A DNA stretch of 19,352 nt from JAZTZP01 sp045637525. Its GTDB lineage: Bacteria > Bacillota > Clostridia > UBA1381. Shown piece by piece: positions 1 through 7,170 of the stretch. Within the stretch, counting starts at the first letter, position 1. Each line of letters starts with the position of its first letter. The stretch spans positions 1-19,352 of the forward strand of contig JAZTZP010000136.1 of the NCBI GenBank assembly GCA_045637525.1, read 5' to 3'. Made by a program: the position numbers and the translations under genes. The notes below the pieces were generated by a model. That model ran no database searches, was not told the DNA's origin, and was given only the letters and a program-made list of their open reading frames with translations.

Positions 1-1
1 T

Positions 2-697
2 GATATGGCATACGTTGCTTTTTCCGGCTCGCATCAGGATGCAATTAAAAAGAGCATGGATATATACGAAGCTGAAGGAAGTAAAATATGGGCAAACCCA
101 TATCTCACAATAGACCCGACCGATATCGGCAGAAGATACGAGCCTATCCTTATAAACAGCCAGTCGGGTAAAGGCGGCGTAAGCTACATAATGGAACACA
201 AGTACGGTTATACAATACCAAAAGATATGCTTGTAGGATTTTCAAAGCTCATTACAGACTTATCGGATGAAAAACAGACAGTGCTTACAAACCATGAAAT
301 ACATCAGGCGTTTAAAGATACTTATGTCGGTGTAACCTCCCCGATAAGCTTAGAATACTATCACTGCGAAATCCGTGATAATGTTACATGGCTTACAGCA
401 GCAATAAATAAAAACGGAGAAATAACCGAGCTTAAATCGGCAGGAAACGGTCCGCTGGATGCGCTTGTAAATGCGCTTCGTGCATCAATGAACATGGGCT
501 TTGAAATAGTTTCATATTCAGAGCATGCCTTAGAGCGTTCATCAGCTTCAAGAGCTGTCAGCTACATAGCAGTCCATTGCGGCAACAGTGATAAGATTTA
601 TTGGGGCGTCGGTGTAGACAACAGTATTAACACAGCTTCAATGTATGCCGTTATAAGTGCCGTAAACAGATTTTTAGCAACCGAAGGAGATAACTGA
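2..697 (+). CDS. leuA: 2-isopropylmalate synthase, C-terminal part (cut by window start)
   Basis: Condenses acetyl-CoA with 2-oxoisovalerate in the first step of leucine synthesis; cytoplasmic. Only the last 231 codons are visible. The reading frame is open to the first base, and the first in-frame ATG (position 5) is internal, since the segment AFSGSHQDAIKK lies well inside the catalytic half of the family. The run PYLTIDPTDIGR and then NSQSGKGGVSYI is the hallmark linker leading into the LeuA regulatory dimer domain, which fills the rest and normally carries leucine feedback inhibition. Full-length members of this longer (type 2) form have about 550 residues, so over half lies upstream of the window. 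The last codons contain GGAG, which serves as ribosome binding site for the hydrolase gene starting one base after this stop, so the two are co-transcribed. The assignment is secure; only the 5' end is missing. Confidence 0.93.
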   Translation, partial: DMAYVAFSGSHQDAIKKSMDIYEAEGSKIWANPYLTIDPTDIGRRYEPILINSQSGKGGVSYIMEHKYGYTIPKDMLVGFSKLITDLSDEKQTVLTNHEIHQAFKDTYVGVTSPISLEYYHCEIRDNVTWLTAAINKNGEITELKSAGNGPLDALVNALRASMNMGFEIVSYSEHALERSSASRAVSYIAVHCGNSDKIYWGVGVDNSINTASMYAVISAVNRFLATEGDN

Positions 698-698
698 A

Positions 699-1415
699 AT
701 GGACGAGCTTTGGAACGGTTTTAAAAAAATCGAATTTGAATTTGAGGGTATGCAGGCTATACTTGTCTTTCCGGATAAGGATAACCAAAAGAATATATGT
801 ATGCTTAAAACAGAATACTTCGGTGCTTTTCCGTCTTTTGAGATTGAAATGCTCAGTCGTGGGTATCACCTTGCCTATTTAGCTAATAAAACAAGATGGT
901 GCCTTGATGAAGACCTTCACAGAAAACATCGTTTTATAAAGTTTTTAGCAAAAGAATACACCATATCTCAAAGAGTAATTCCTGTCGGCATGAGCTGTGG
1001 CGGAATGATAGCAATCAAATTTGCCGCTCTCTACCCTCAGCATATCAGTGCAATGTTTATAGATGCTCCGGTAGTAAACCTCTTAAGCTGTCCTGCCGGA
1101 CTCGGCAAAGCCGGAGGCAATATGTTCGCTGAATTTGAAAAAGCCACCGGTATGACACTTGCAGACCTTATATCATACAGAAATCATCCGCTTGATAACA
1201 TAGATAAGCTTATCGACCACCAAATACCGGTCTTTGCAGTATGCGGTGACTCTGATGATGTAGTTCCATACGAAGAAAACGGTGCATTGCTCTACGAAAA
1301 ATATAAGGATACCAAAGCTCCGTATAAGTTCGTAATAGTGCCGGGCAGAGGACACCACCCACATGGTCTCGAAGATAATTCCGAAATAATTGAATTTATC
1401 GAAAAATTTATATAA
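699..1415 (+). CDS. alpha/beta hydrolase, probable esterase or peptidase-like
   Basis: A 238-residue alpha/beta-hydrolase-fold protein of unknown substrate. The nucleophile elbow GMSCGG (residues 97-102, Ser99) is clear. The acid is in CGDSDDVVP (Asp184 to Asp187), and the catalytic His is in GRGHHPHG (about 219-222) near the C terminus, so the Ser-Asp-His triad is complete. No signal peptide or membrane segment is seen, so it should act in the cytoplasm. It starts one base after the leuA stop, with its ribosome binding site inside the end of leuA, so it depends on the leuA transcript. A terminator follows directly. The lid region between residues 125 and 175 is short and not diagnostic. Its link to leucine synthesis, if any, is unknown; translational coupling is the only hint. 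Confidence 0.8.
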   Translation: MDELWNGFKKIEFEFEGMQAILVFPDKDNQKNICMLKTEYFGAFPSFEIEMLSRGYHLAYLANKTRWCLDEDLHRKHRFIKFLAKEYTISQRVIPVGMSCGGMIAIKFAALYPQHISAMFIDAPVVNLLSCPAGLGKAGGNMFAEFEKATGMTLADLISYRNHPLDNIDKLIDHQIPVFAVCGDSDDVVPYEENGALLYEKYKDTKAPYKFVIVPGRGHHPHGLEDNSEIIEFIEKFI

Positions 1416-1423
1416 AATTGCTT

Positions 1424-1460
1424 AATTCCGGGAATAAATACAATTCCCGGAATTTTTTTG
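1424..1460 (+). terminator. rho-independent terminator after the leuA-hydrolase unit
   Basis: An 11-bp perfect stem, AATTCCGGGAA (1424-1434) with TTCCCGGAATT (1444-1454), is followed by a T run. It ends the plus-strand leuA-hydrolase operon nine bases after the stop codon. Confidence 0.9.
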
Positions 1461-1479
1461 ATTTTTTTTTAAAAAAGTA

Positions 1480-1508
1480 TTGACAAAAATTAAATTATGT
1501 GCTATAAT
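1480..1508 (+). promoter_or_regulatory. sigma-A promoter of tRNA-Lys
   Basis: A perfect TTGACA (1480-1485) and a perfect TATAAT (1503-1508) are separated by 17 bp. A T/A-tract directly upstream (AAAAAAGTA before the -35) may act as an UP element. The -10 ends 22 bases before the mature tRNA 5' end. Confidence 0.93.
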
Positions 1509-1530
1509 ACCTATTGTTGTTCAAACATAT

Positions 1531-1606
1531 GCACCATTAGCTCAGTTGGTAGAGCACCTGACTCTTAATCAGGGTGTCCACGGTTCGAGCCCGTGATGGT
1601 GTACCA
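1531..1606 (+). tRNA. tRNA-Lys (anticodon CTT)
   Basis: A full cloverleaf. The acceptor arms GCACCAT (1531-1537) and ATGGTGT pair with one G-U. The D-arm has AGCTCAGTTGGTAGAGC, and the anticodon stem CCTGA/TCAGG encloses loop CTCTTAA, which gives anticodon CTT and decodes AAG. The T-arm has GGTTCGAGCC. The discriminator is A1603 and the CCA end is encoded at 1604-1606. It is a single-gene transcription unit with its own promoter and terminator. Confidence 0.97.
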
Positions 1607-1608
1607 GA

Positions 1609-1640
1609 AAAAAGCATCGACAAAAGTCGATGTTTTTTTC
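1609..1640 (+). terminator. rho-independent terminator of tRNA-Lys
   Basis: The stem CATCGAC (1615-1621) with GTCGATG (1626-1632) has loop AAAA and is followed by seven T, with a matching A run 5'. It starts a few bases after the CCA end. Confidence 0.93.
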
Positions 1641-1642
1641 AA

Positions 1643-1912
1643 CGAAATAAATCCTTTCAGGATTTGTGAAATACCCTTCGTGCGTGAAATATTGCTGCGC
1701 AATGTGAAATACGCCTGTGGCGTGTGATAAAAAAGATTTATTTCATTTCACAGAAAGCGAAAGTTTTCTATTTCACAATTTCGATAGAAATTATTTCACA
1801 TTTGCCGACAGGCGAATATTTCACTAAAAATCAGTGGCATCTAAACCATTCGGTTCTTTCAGATTCGGCGGATTTTTATAAATCCTGTCGATTTTTTGTT
1901 TACCTGATTTTT
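1643..1912. repeat. GTGAAAT heptamer-hairpin array (element 1)
   Basis: The left half carries GTGAAAT at 1666, 1684 and 1704 and a variant GTGATAA at 1724. The right half carries the reverse complement ATTTCAC at 1745, 1770, 1793 and 1818. Between copies lie unrelated short inverted repeats: AAATCC/GGATTT, ATTGC/GCAAT, ACGCC/GGCGT, AGAAAGC/GTTTTCT, AATTTC/GAAATT and ATTtGCC/GGCgAAT. The orientation switches at about 1731-1744. A second shell, AAAAATCAG (1826-1834) with CTGATTTTT (1904-1912), encloses more small hairpins. It fills the space between the tRNA-Lys terminator and the ribosome binding site of the phosphoesterase. An open frame running through it from 1724 is repeat sequence and is not part of the gene. 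No terminal AAATTATAGTTTATC repeat was found here. Confidence 0.85.
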
Positions 1913-1939
1913 CTCAAAAACAAAGGAGGATATTACAAA

Positions 1940-3040
1940 ATGCAAAATAATGTTTTTAAAACTGCACCGGCTGTATTTGCCGTAGGTAAAACTTATCAGA
2001 TTTCGGTTTTAGTTACCTGTGAAACTCTTATGTGGGTAAAAGTAGGAGATAAATGTTATTATGATGCGTCAAACGGCATCCTGCGATCCCGTGTGAGTCT
2101 TCATAAAATAACCGTGCCTATGGATAAGCTCGATAAAGAAAAGAAATATACGATTTGTTACCGTAAAATTATTGAAAGAAAGCCGTATTTCACAGAAACA
2201 GAAGATATTGTTGAAGTGCCGTTCGACTTTAAACCCGTATCAGGAGATACAGTCCGTGCATACCACATTGCGGATGCGCATAACAGAATTGATGAACCCG
2301 TAAGTGCAGTACATACATATGAAAATAACTTCGGAAAAATAGATTTTCTTATTTTAAACGGTGATATTCCCGACCATAGCGGCAGTATAGAAAATTTCGA
2401 TGCGATTTACCACATAGTGGCTAAAATCACCAACGGAAATATCCCGGCAGTATTCTCACGCGGAAACCATGACACAAGAGGTATTTATGCAGAAAACATC
2501 GCAGACTATACCCCATGCGAAAACGGTAATTCATTTTATTCTTTTAAATTAGGCAGTATATGGGGAATTATTCTTGACTGTGGCGAGGACAAGCCCGATC
2601 AAAACCCTGAATACGGCAATACAATATGCTGTCATGACTTCAGACAAACAGAAACAAAATATATCGAAAATGTTATAGAAAATCATACGAAAGAATATGA
2701 CGCAGACGATGTTTCTCATAAAATTGTAATCGTCCATAACCCGTTTACTCAGAGACTTGAACCACCGTTTAATATTGAACCTGAAATTTTCGGAAATTGG
2801 GCAAAGCTCCTTAAAGAACACGTAAAACCGGATGTAATGATATGCGGACATCTCCATGCACTTACAGTAAACAGACCGGGATGCGAATACGATCATTTAG
2901 GCCAGCCATGTACTGTCGTTGTAGGTTCACTACCTAAAGAGAAATATTTCGCCGGTTGCGGATATGAGTTTTCGCAAAACGGTATAAGCGTTGCATTTAC
3001 AGACAGCGACGGTAATATTTTAAACCGGGAAAAGATATAA
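1940..3040 (+). CDS. calcineurin-like metallophosphoesterase
   Basis: A 366-residue predicted metal-dependent phosphoesterase. An N-terminal beta-rich domain of about 100 residues precedes the catalytic domain. All metal-binding motifs are present in order: DAH (Asp112, His114), GD (141-142), GNHD (175-178), His266 in IVIVHNPF, and GHLH (303-306). The real substrate cannot be told; the family hydrolyses phosphomono- and diesters using two metal ions. No signal peptide is visible. The start at 1940 is chosen because AAAGGAGG lies 10 bases upstream; the frame is open back to 1724, but that stretch is a hairpin array. The stop codon overlaps the left end of the next repeat element, and no intrinsic terminator other than that element is seen. 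No promoter was recognised directly upstream, so expression may depend on sequence in or before the array. Confidence 0.88.
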   Translation: MQNNVFKTAPAVFAVGKTYQISVLVTCETLMWVKVGDKCYYDASNGILRSRVSLHKITVPMDKLDKEKKYTICYRKIIERKPYFTETEDIVEVPFDFKPVSGDTVRAYHIADAHNRIDEPVSAVHTYENNFGKIDFLILNGDIPDHSGSIENFDAIYHIVAKITNGNIPAVFSRGNHDTRGIYAENIADYTPCENGNSFYSFKLGSIWGIILDCGEDKPDQNPEYGNTICCHDFRQTETKYIENVIENHTKEYDADDVSHKIVIVHNPFTQRLEPPFNIEPEIFGNWAKLLKEHVKPDVMICGHLHALTVNRPGCEYDHLGQPCTVVVGSLPKEKYFAGCGYEFSQNGISVAFTDSDGNILNREKI

Positions 3041-3350
3041 ATTATAGTTTATCTGCGATAAACTATAATAGCGATATGTCAGCCTGTGGCTGACGCGATA
3101 TTTGCCTGCCGGCAAGCGATATGTTGACTAAAGTCAACGCGATATGTTCGCCTCCCGCGAACGTTAAGGTACAAAAGCTTTGCTTTTGTTTGATTAAATA
3201 TTGAAAAAATGCTTTGCATTTTTTCTTCCATAACGTTTGCGAAGCAAACATATCGCGCCGATAGGCATATCGCGTGCGTTAGCACATATCGAAAATCCCG
3301 TTAGGGATTTATATCGCGTTTAGCGACTATTCAAGTCGCTAAACTACAAT
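3037..3350. repeat. GCGATAT heptamer-hairpin array with terminal AAATTATAGTTTATC repeat (element 2)
   Basis: It begins with the palindrome AAATTATAGTTTATC, TGC, GATAAACTATAAT. GCGATAT then occurs at 3071, 3095, 3116 and 3139, each followed by a perfect hairpin: GTCAGCC/GGCTGAC, TTGCC/GGCAA, GTTGACT/AGTCAAC, GTTCGC/GCGAAC. A central block (3163-3235) is closed by GTTA/TAAC and holds ACAAAAGC/GCTTTTGT and GAAAAAATGC/GCATTTTTTC. On the far side the hairpins GTTTGC/GCAAAC, GCC/GGC, GTGC/GCAC and AAATCCC/GGGATTT are each followed by the reverse heptamer ATATCGC (3250, 3267, 3311; variant ATATCGA at 3286). The last hairpin, GTTTAGCGACT/AGTCGCTAAAC, merges into TACAATTT, a degenerate right terminus. 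It sits between two convergent genes. Open frames inside it are artefacts of the repeats. Confidence 0.92.
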
Positions 3351-3355
3351 TTATC

Positions 3356-4672
3356 TTATATTTCCTTAATCATAGCGCAAGTATTCGGCTTCAATGTAAT
3401 AACAGGCTTACCGCACTCAGTTTTTACAAGCTCATTTGATTTTTCATCATCAAGAATATAAATCTCAAACCTGCAGTCTTCTTTCCCAAAATCAATCTCA
3501 ACCGTCTTTTCAGGCATATTCTCTTCATCTGTGTAATATGTAATAACAGATAAAACGCTATTATTTTCATCGCAGGCACAAAGAGTATAAATATCATCAA
3601 TCTCCGTCTCACATTTCACCCATTCGCCCTTGTCTTTAAGGTCGGAAAACCATAAAAACGGATAATATCCCTTTAAAGTACGCAGTGTATAAAAATCAAA
3701 CATTCCATTCATAGCACTGGGGCGTGCATCATAATACATAAGCATATCAATTGAGGAATCCTGTCCTACACTCATACACGCCATGACAAACGCTGCACCC
3801 TTCATTCCGATCATCGTCTCAATAGAATAAACCCATTCATCTGTCCAGCCTTTTACATAGTTCCATTCATTTAATATACTCTCGGTATCATTATATCCGT
3901 TTTCATCAAGCATTTTGCGGATTTTATTTCCCCTTTCAGCAAGCGCCTCCGGATTTACTGCATAAATATGCCACGAGAAAAAGTCTATCGGAACATTTCT
4001 TTTTCTCATTTCGGCAAGAAAATCTGCCGCCCAGTCCAGTCTGTAAGCAAGAGCAGGACCGCCTATTTTAAGATGTGGAAAACAACTCTTTAAATGCTTT
4101 GCCGCAATTTCAAATAAATCAAAAAACTCAGCCTTCGTTCCGCCCCAGCAACGCTTATCAAGGCTGTCGTCCGGGTCAAGATCCGGCTCGTTCCAGATTT
4201 CCCAGTATGTTATATTAAAGTTAAATCCATCTGCCCAGCCTTCGGTGTAATGGCGGATTATATGCTCACAAATTACCGCCCATTTCTTAAAATCCTTCGG
4301 TGGAAGCGTGCGGAACTTTTTTATGTAATGCTCAATAGATGCACCTAATCGGTAATACACTTCTGCACCTGAAAGTGTAACAATCTGAACATGCTCATCC
4401 GTTACGACAAAATCATAAGACTCCGGATCATACGGATCCTTGTCAAAATCCGGAAAAATCGCCTCAATGTCAACAGTATGATGTCCGCCGTAACCCGGAA
4501 ATAAAGACGCATCATGGTTTCTCGCATATGGTATTCTTGCAGCCTTATAATCTTCCATATTGCTTCTTACCTGATTATTTGCATGTCTCTTACAGACCGG
4601 ACCATTATTTACTGCATTCATATGTTTGAATGCACCTGATTTTTGTGTTAAATCAAATTTCAACATATTCAT
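3356..4672 (-). CDS. GH39-type glycoside hydrolase, probable beta-xylosidase-like enzyme
   Basis: A 438-residue retaining glycoside hydrolase of clan GH-A, most like family 39 (beta-xylosidase and relatives). The acid/base is Glu162 in YWEIWNEPD and the nucleophile is Glu269 in ILNEWN; both segments are family hallmarks, and the spacing of just over 100 residues fits. SWHIYA (about 233-238) is the usual active-site loop. A short beta-sandwich follows from about residue 345. No signal peptide is visible, so it is likely cytoplasmic and acts on imported oligosaccharides. The start ATG at 4672 has AAGGAGA about ten bases upstream; a second ATG two codons later is less well placed. Its promoter is at 4977-5005, with a 272-bp repeat element in the leader between. 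The exact substrate is not predictable. Other GH-A families are possible but less likely. Confidence 0.82.
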   Translation of the reverse strand: MNMLKFDLTQKSGAFKHMNAVNNGPVCKRHANNQVRSNMEDYKAARIPYARNHDASLFPGYGGHHTVDIEAIFPDFDKDPYDPESYDFVVTDEHVQIVTLSGAEVYYRLGASIEHYIKKFRTLPPKDFKKWAVICEHIIRHYTEGWADGFNFNITYWEIWNEPDLDPDDSLDKRCWGGTKAEFFDLFEIAAKHLKSCFPHLKIGGPALAYRLDWAADFLAEMRKRNVPIDFFSWHIYAVNPEALAERGNKIRKMLDENGYNDTESILNEWNYVKGWTDEWVYSIETMIGMKGAAFVMACMSVGQDSSIDMLMYYDARPSAMNGMFDFYTLRTLKGYYPFLWFSDLKDKGEWVKCETEIDDIYTLCACDENNSVLSVITYYTDEENMPEKTVEIDFGKEDCRFEIYILDDEKSNELVKTECGKPVITLKPNTCAMIKEI

Positions 4673-4699
4673 TAGTATTAATCTCCTTTTTTATAATGT

Positions 4700-4971
4700 A
4701 AATTATAGTTTATCGTGGATGAAGTAGTAGGATTTGAGTGACGCTTTGCAAGCCTCCTTTGACACCCCAGGGTGGCTTCTCTTGACGAAGTCAATTCACC
4801 TCTAGGGAGGTGGCATGGCGCAAGCCATGACGGAGGGATTGTTCCTTAAATATGTTAATTTATTGAAAGACAATCCCTCAGTCGCTTTCAGCGACAGCTC
4901 CCTTTACACAAGGGAGCCTATTTGCAAAGCAACCTCGACAGCCTATTCATTAGACAGATAAACTATAATTT
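4700..4971. mobile_element. MITE-like element with 15-bp terminal inverted repeats (element 3)
   Basis: Perfect 15-bp inverted ends, AAATTATAGTTTATC (4700-4714) and GATAAACTATAATTT (4957-4971), bound 272 bp without a coding frame. The inside is a chain of hairpins: CATGGC/GCCATG, GTCGCT/AGCGAC and GCTCCCTT/AAGGGAGC, around a longer pair GAGGGATTGTT/AACAATCCCTC. A 53-bp stretch (4870-4922) is identical, in reverse orientation, to 12964-13016 in element 5. It lies inside the transcribed leader of the GH39 gene, directly after the -10 box. No transposase is present, so if mobile it would need help in trans. No target duplication was certain. Confidence 0.85.
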
Positions 4972-4976
4972 TCTTC

Positions 4977-5005
4977 ATTATACTATAACAATAATAAAAT
5001 GTCAA
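4977..5005 (-). promoter_or_regulatory. sigma-A promoter of the GH39 gene
   Basis: On the minus strand, TTGACA (5005-5000) and TATAAT (4982-4977) are separated by 17 bp. It lies over 300 bases upstream of the GH39 start because element 3 occupies the leader. Confidence 0.85.
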
Positions 5006-5006
5006 T

Positions 5007-5041
5007 ACAAGGGCTTACGAAAAATTTTCGCAAGCCCTTGT
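5007..5041. terminator. long hairpin between thrC and the GH39 promoter
   Basis: ACAAGGGCTT (5007-5016) pairs with AAGCCCTTGT (5032-5041), and the inner CGAAAA/TTTTCG extends the stem to about 16 bp. It has no long T run on either side, so it may insulate thrC transcription rather than stop it alone. Confidence 0.55.
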
Positions 5042-5045
5042 ACAC

Positions 5046-5071
5046 AAAAAGCCGCATTAAAGCGGCTTTTT
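5046..5071 (-). terminator. rho-independent terminator of thrC
   Basis: AAAAAGCCGC (5046-5055) and GCGGCTTTTT (5062-5071) form a perfect 10-bp stem with a six-base loop. It is symmetrical, so it can act on both strands. It lies nine bases past the thrC stop. Confidence 0.93.
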
Positions 5072-5079
5072 ATATAAAC

Positions 5080-6579
5080 TCAAAACTCTAAAAATTCACT
5101 TACAACCTGTCTCATCTGATCCTTTTCAGCAACCTGATCAAATATAACAGGTTTTGTCTTAAGCTCAGCAAGAGATGCCGGTATATCCATATGGCTTACT
5201 TCACTCAAATGATCAAGCAAAGTAAACTCATCCTTTCCTATTACGGCATTATGTCCTTCAAGAGCTATTATAACACTCTGATTAAACTTAAACGGACTTG
5301 CAGTTGAAGCTATAACAGTCTTTGTCGTATCCCCTGTACGTGATACGTATTTGTCATATACGTTCTTTGCAACTGCCGTATGAGTATCCATTACATAACC
5401 TGTTTTCTCAAAGCATGACTTTATAGTTTCTTCTGTTTCCTTATCATTTGCACAATCAGCATCAAACAGTGCAGTAAGCTTTTCATTTACATCGCTGCTG
5501 ATTTTATACACGCCCGTTGTATTTAACTGATTCATCCATTCGGCAATAAGCTTATCATCACATCCTGAAAGGTCATATAAAAATCTTTCAAGATTACTTG
5601 AAATAAGTATGTCCATAGACGGTGATATTGTAGTATGGAATTCTCTGTTTTTATCATATTCGCCCGTCTTAATAAAATCGGTAAGAACATTGTTTTCATT
5701 TGATGCACAAATAAACTTTCTTATAGGAAGTCCCATTTTCTTAGCATAGTAAGCCGCAAGAATATTTCCGAAATTACCGGTCGGAACTACAACGTTTATT
5801 TCATCTCCGGCTTTTATCTCGTCTGCCTTTAACATATCAGCATAAGCTGAGAAATAATACACAATCTGCGGAACAAGTCTTCCCCAGTTTATCGAATTTG
5901 CACTTGATAAGCAATGCTTTCCGGCAGCTAAACGCTCTTTGTATTCTTCATCGGTAAAGATTTTCTTAACTCCGCTCTGAGCGTCGTCAAAATTACCCTT
6001 AACCGCACAAACACTAACGTTGTTTCCGTCCTGCGTTGCCATCTGAAGCTTCTGGATTTCACTCACACCGTTATCCGGATAAAACACTATTATCTTTGTT
6101 CCGTCTACATCCTTAAAGCCTTCTAAAGCCGCTTTTCCTGTATCGCCGCTTGTAGCAACAAGAATAACAACCTCTTTATCCTCATTAGTTTTTCTCATTG
6201 AAACAGTAAGGAGATGAGGAAGTATCTGAAGTGCCATATCCTTAAATGCGCAAGTCGGGCCATGCCACAGCTCAAGGAAATAGGTTTCATCATCAAATTT
6301 ATAAAGCGGTGCAATTGCATCAGTTCCGAATTTAGCTTTAGTATAAGCGCTGTCTATACAGTTTTTCAATTCCGCATCAGTAAAATCAGTTAAGAACTTA
6401 CTCAATACAAAATACGCACGCTCTCTGTAATTCTTGTCCGACAATGCCGCAATTTCATTTATACTTACCCGCGGAAACTCCTCAGGCACAAATAAACCAC
6501 CCTCTGCTGATAATCCGGTCTTTATCGCCTCAGCGGCGGTTACCTTTATATCATTATTTCTTGTACTGCAATATTGCAT
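5080..6579 (-). CDS. thrC: threonine synthase
   Basis: A PLP enzyme converting O-phosphohomoserine to threonine in the last step of threonine synthesis; cytoplasmic. At 499 residues it matches the long (yeast/E. coli-like) class. Visible features are the N-terminal segment YCSTRN, the PLP lysine in TCAFKDMALQ (Lys113), the phosphate-binding loop ATSGDTGKAA (142-151), VPTGNFGN for cofactor phosphate contact, and TASPFKFN near the C terminus. The start ATG at 6579 has GGAG nine bases upstream. It is followed by a strong terminator. The gene upstream on the same strand (P-loop protein) is 106 bases away, with an imperfect hairpin between, so co-transcription is uncertain. No homoserine kinase or dehydrogenase gene is nearby. 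Confidence 0.97.
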   Translation of the reverse strand: MQYCSTRNNDIKVTAAEAIKTGLSAEGGLFVPEEFPRVSINEIAALSDKNYRERAYFVLSKFLTDFTDAELKNCIDSAYTKAKFGTDAIAPLYKFDDETYFLELWHGPTCAFKDMALQILPHLLTVSMRKTNEDKEVVILVATSGDTGKAALEGFKDVDGTKIIVFYPDNGVSEIQKLQMATQDGNNVSVCAVKGNFDDAQSGVKKIFTDEEYKERLAAGKHCLSSANSINWGRLVPQIVYYFSAYADMLKADEIKAGDEINVVVPTGNFGNILAAYYAKKMGLPIRKFICASNENNVLTDFIKTGEYDKNREFHTTISPSMDILISSNLERFLYDLSGCDDKLIAEWMNQLNTTGVYKISSDVNEKLTALFDADCANDKETEETIKSCFEKTGYVMDTHTAVAKNVYDKYVSRTGDTTKTVIASTASPFKFNQSVIIALEGHNAVIGKDEFTLLDHLSEVSHMDIPASLAELKTKPVIFDQVAEKDQMRQVVSEFLEF

Positions 6580-6639
6580 AACTAATACTCCAACCTTTCA
6601 TTTATTATTGCACTTTAAAAATACTTATTTACGCACTTC

Positions 6640-6674
6640 AGGCAACTGCAAATAAAACTTCTGCAATTGCCTGT
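6640..6674 (-). terminator. imperfect hairpin after the P-loop gene
   Basis: CAGGCAA (6640-6646) pairs with TTGCCTG (6668-6674), with inner partial pairing of TGCA segments. No T run follows, so it is a weak or non-canonical terminator, or a leader hairpin of thrC. Confidence 0.4.
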
Positions 6675-6685
6675 GTGAATACTGT

Positions 6686-7102
6686 TTATTTTACGTATTT
6701 TTTAATATACTCCGGTGCATCGTTTTCATCCACGCTTACAGATACTACAAAATCTACATTAAAGGTCTTGCTCACGCTATCGAGACGCTCTAAGAACTCT
6801 TCCATTCCGTCAAGCTCCGACGTACCAACAATTTTGAATATACCGTCTATAAATATGTTTGTAATATCAAAGTTACCGCTTATGATTCCCTCAATAAATC
6901 CTGAGAATTCAGCGTATGACTTCATTTTAAACTCCGCCGCATTTACCATTCTTACAGCATACTTGATGTCATACATATTACGGCTTGTATCGTTTGAGAT
7001 AAACACAACATTACCCTTTGCCTCACCCGATACCTTATTAACACCGTCAACAAGGCTCTTTGTTTTACCTGTTCCTTTTTTTCCGATAAGAAGTTCTACC
7101 AT
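6686..7102 (-). CDS. small P-loop ATP-binding protein, function unknown
   Basis: A 138-residue protein with a Walker A loop GKKGTGKT (7-14) at its extreme N terminus and a hydrophobic strand ending in Asp, NIFIDG (82-87), as a plausible Walker B. The rest predicts one compact alpha/beta domain with no signal peptide or membrane segment. I recognise it as a conserved hypothetical type in Clostridia, sometimes labelled PilT-like or ATP-binding in annotations, but no function is established here. The start ATG has AAAGGAGG at ideal distance. It lies between pgi and thrC on the same strand. A hairpin terminator follows pgi, so this gene probably has its own promoter, which I could not identify with confidence. 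Confidence 0.75.
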   Translation of the reverse strand: MVELLIGKKGTGKTKSLVDGVNKVSGEAKGNVVFISNDTSRNMYDIKYAVRMVNAAEFKMKSYAEFSGFIEGIISGNFDITNIFIDGIFKIVGTSELDGMEEFLERLDSVSKTFNVDFVVSVSVDENDAPEYIKKYVK

Positions 7103-7132
7103 AACTCTTTTCCTCCTTTATTTTTTTTATCT

Positions 7133-7166
7133 TTTAGGAAATTGCGCGCTTTTGCAAATTCCTAAA
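7133..7166. repeat. short near-perfect hairpin, possible dispersed repeat
   Basis: TAGGAAATTGC pairs with GCAAATTCCTA with one mismatch and loop GCGCTTTT. A related string occurs in reverse orientation around 15280-15304. It sits in the leader of the P-loop gene and has no T run. Confidence 0.4.
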
Positions 7167-7170
7167 TTAC

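Noticed and set aside
1724..1939. N-terminal extension of the metallophosphoesterase
   Set aside because: The frame is open but consists of the hairpin array. A strong ribosome binding site at 1925-1929 serves the ATG at 1940, where the conserved protein begins.
3063..3285. Two short minus-strand open frames
   Set aside because: They lie fully inside the GCGATAT array and owe their openness to its repeats; they have no ribosome binding site.
3071..3317. CRISPR array
   Set aside because: Repeats are regularly spaced but only 7 bp long, the spacers are themselves perfect palindromes, the repeats invert at the centre, and no cas gene is near.
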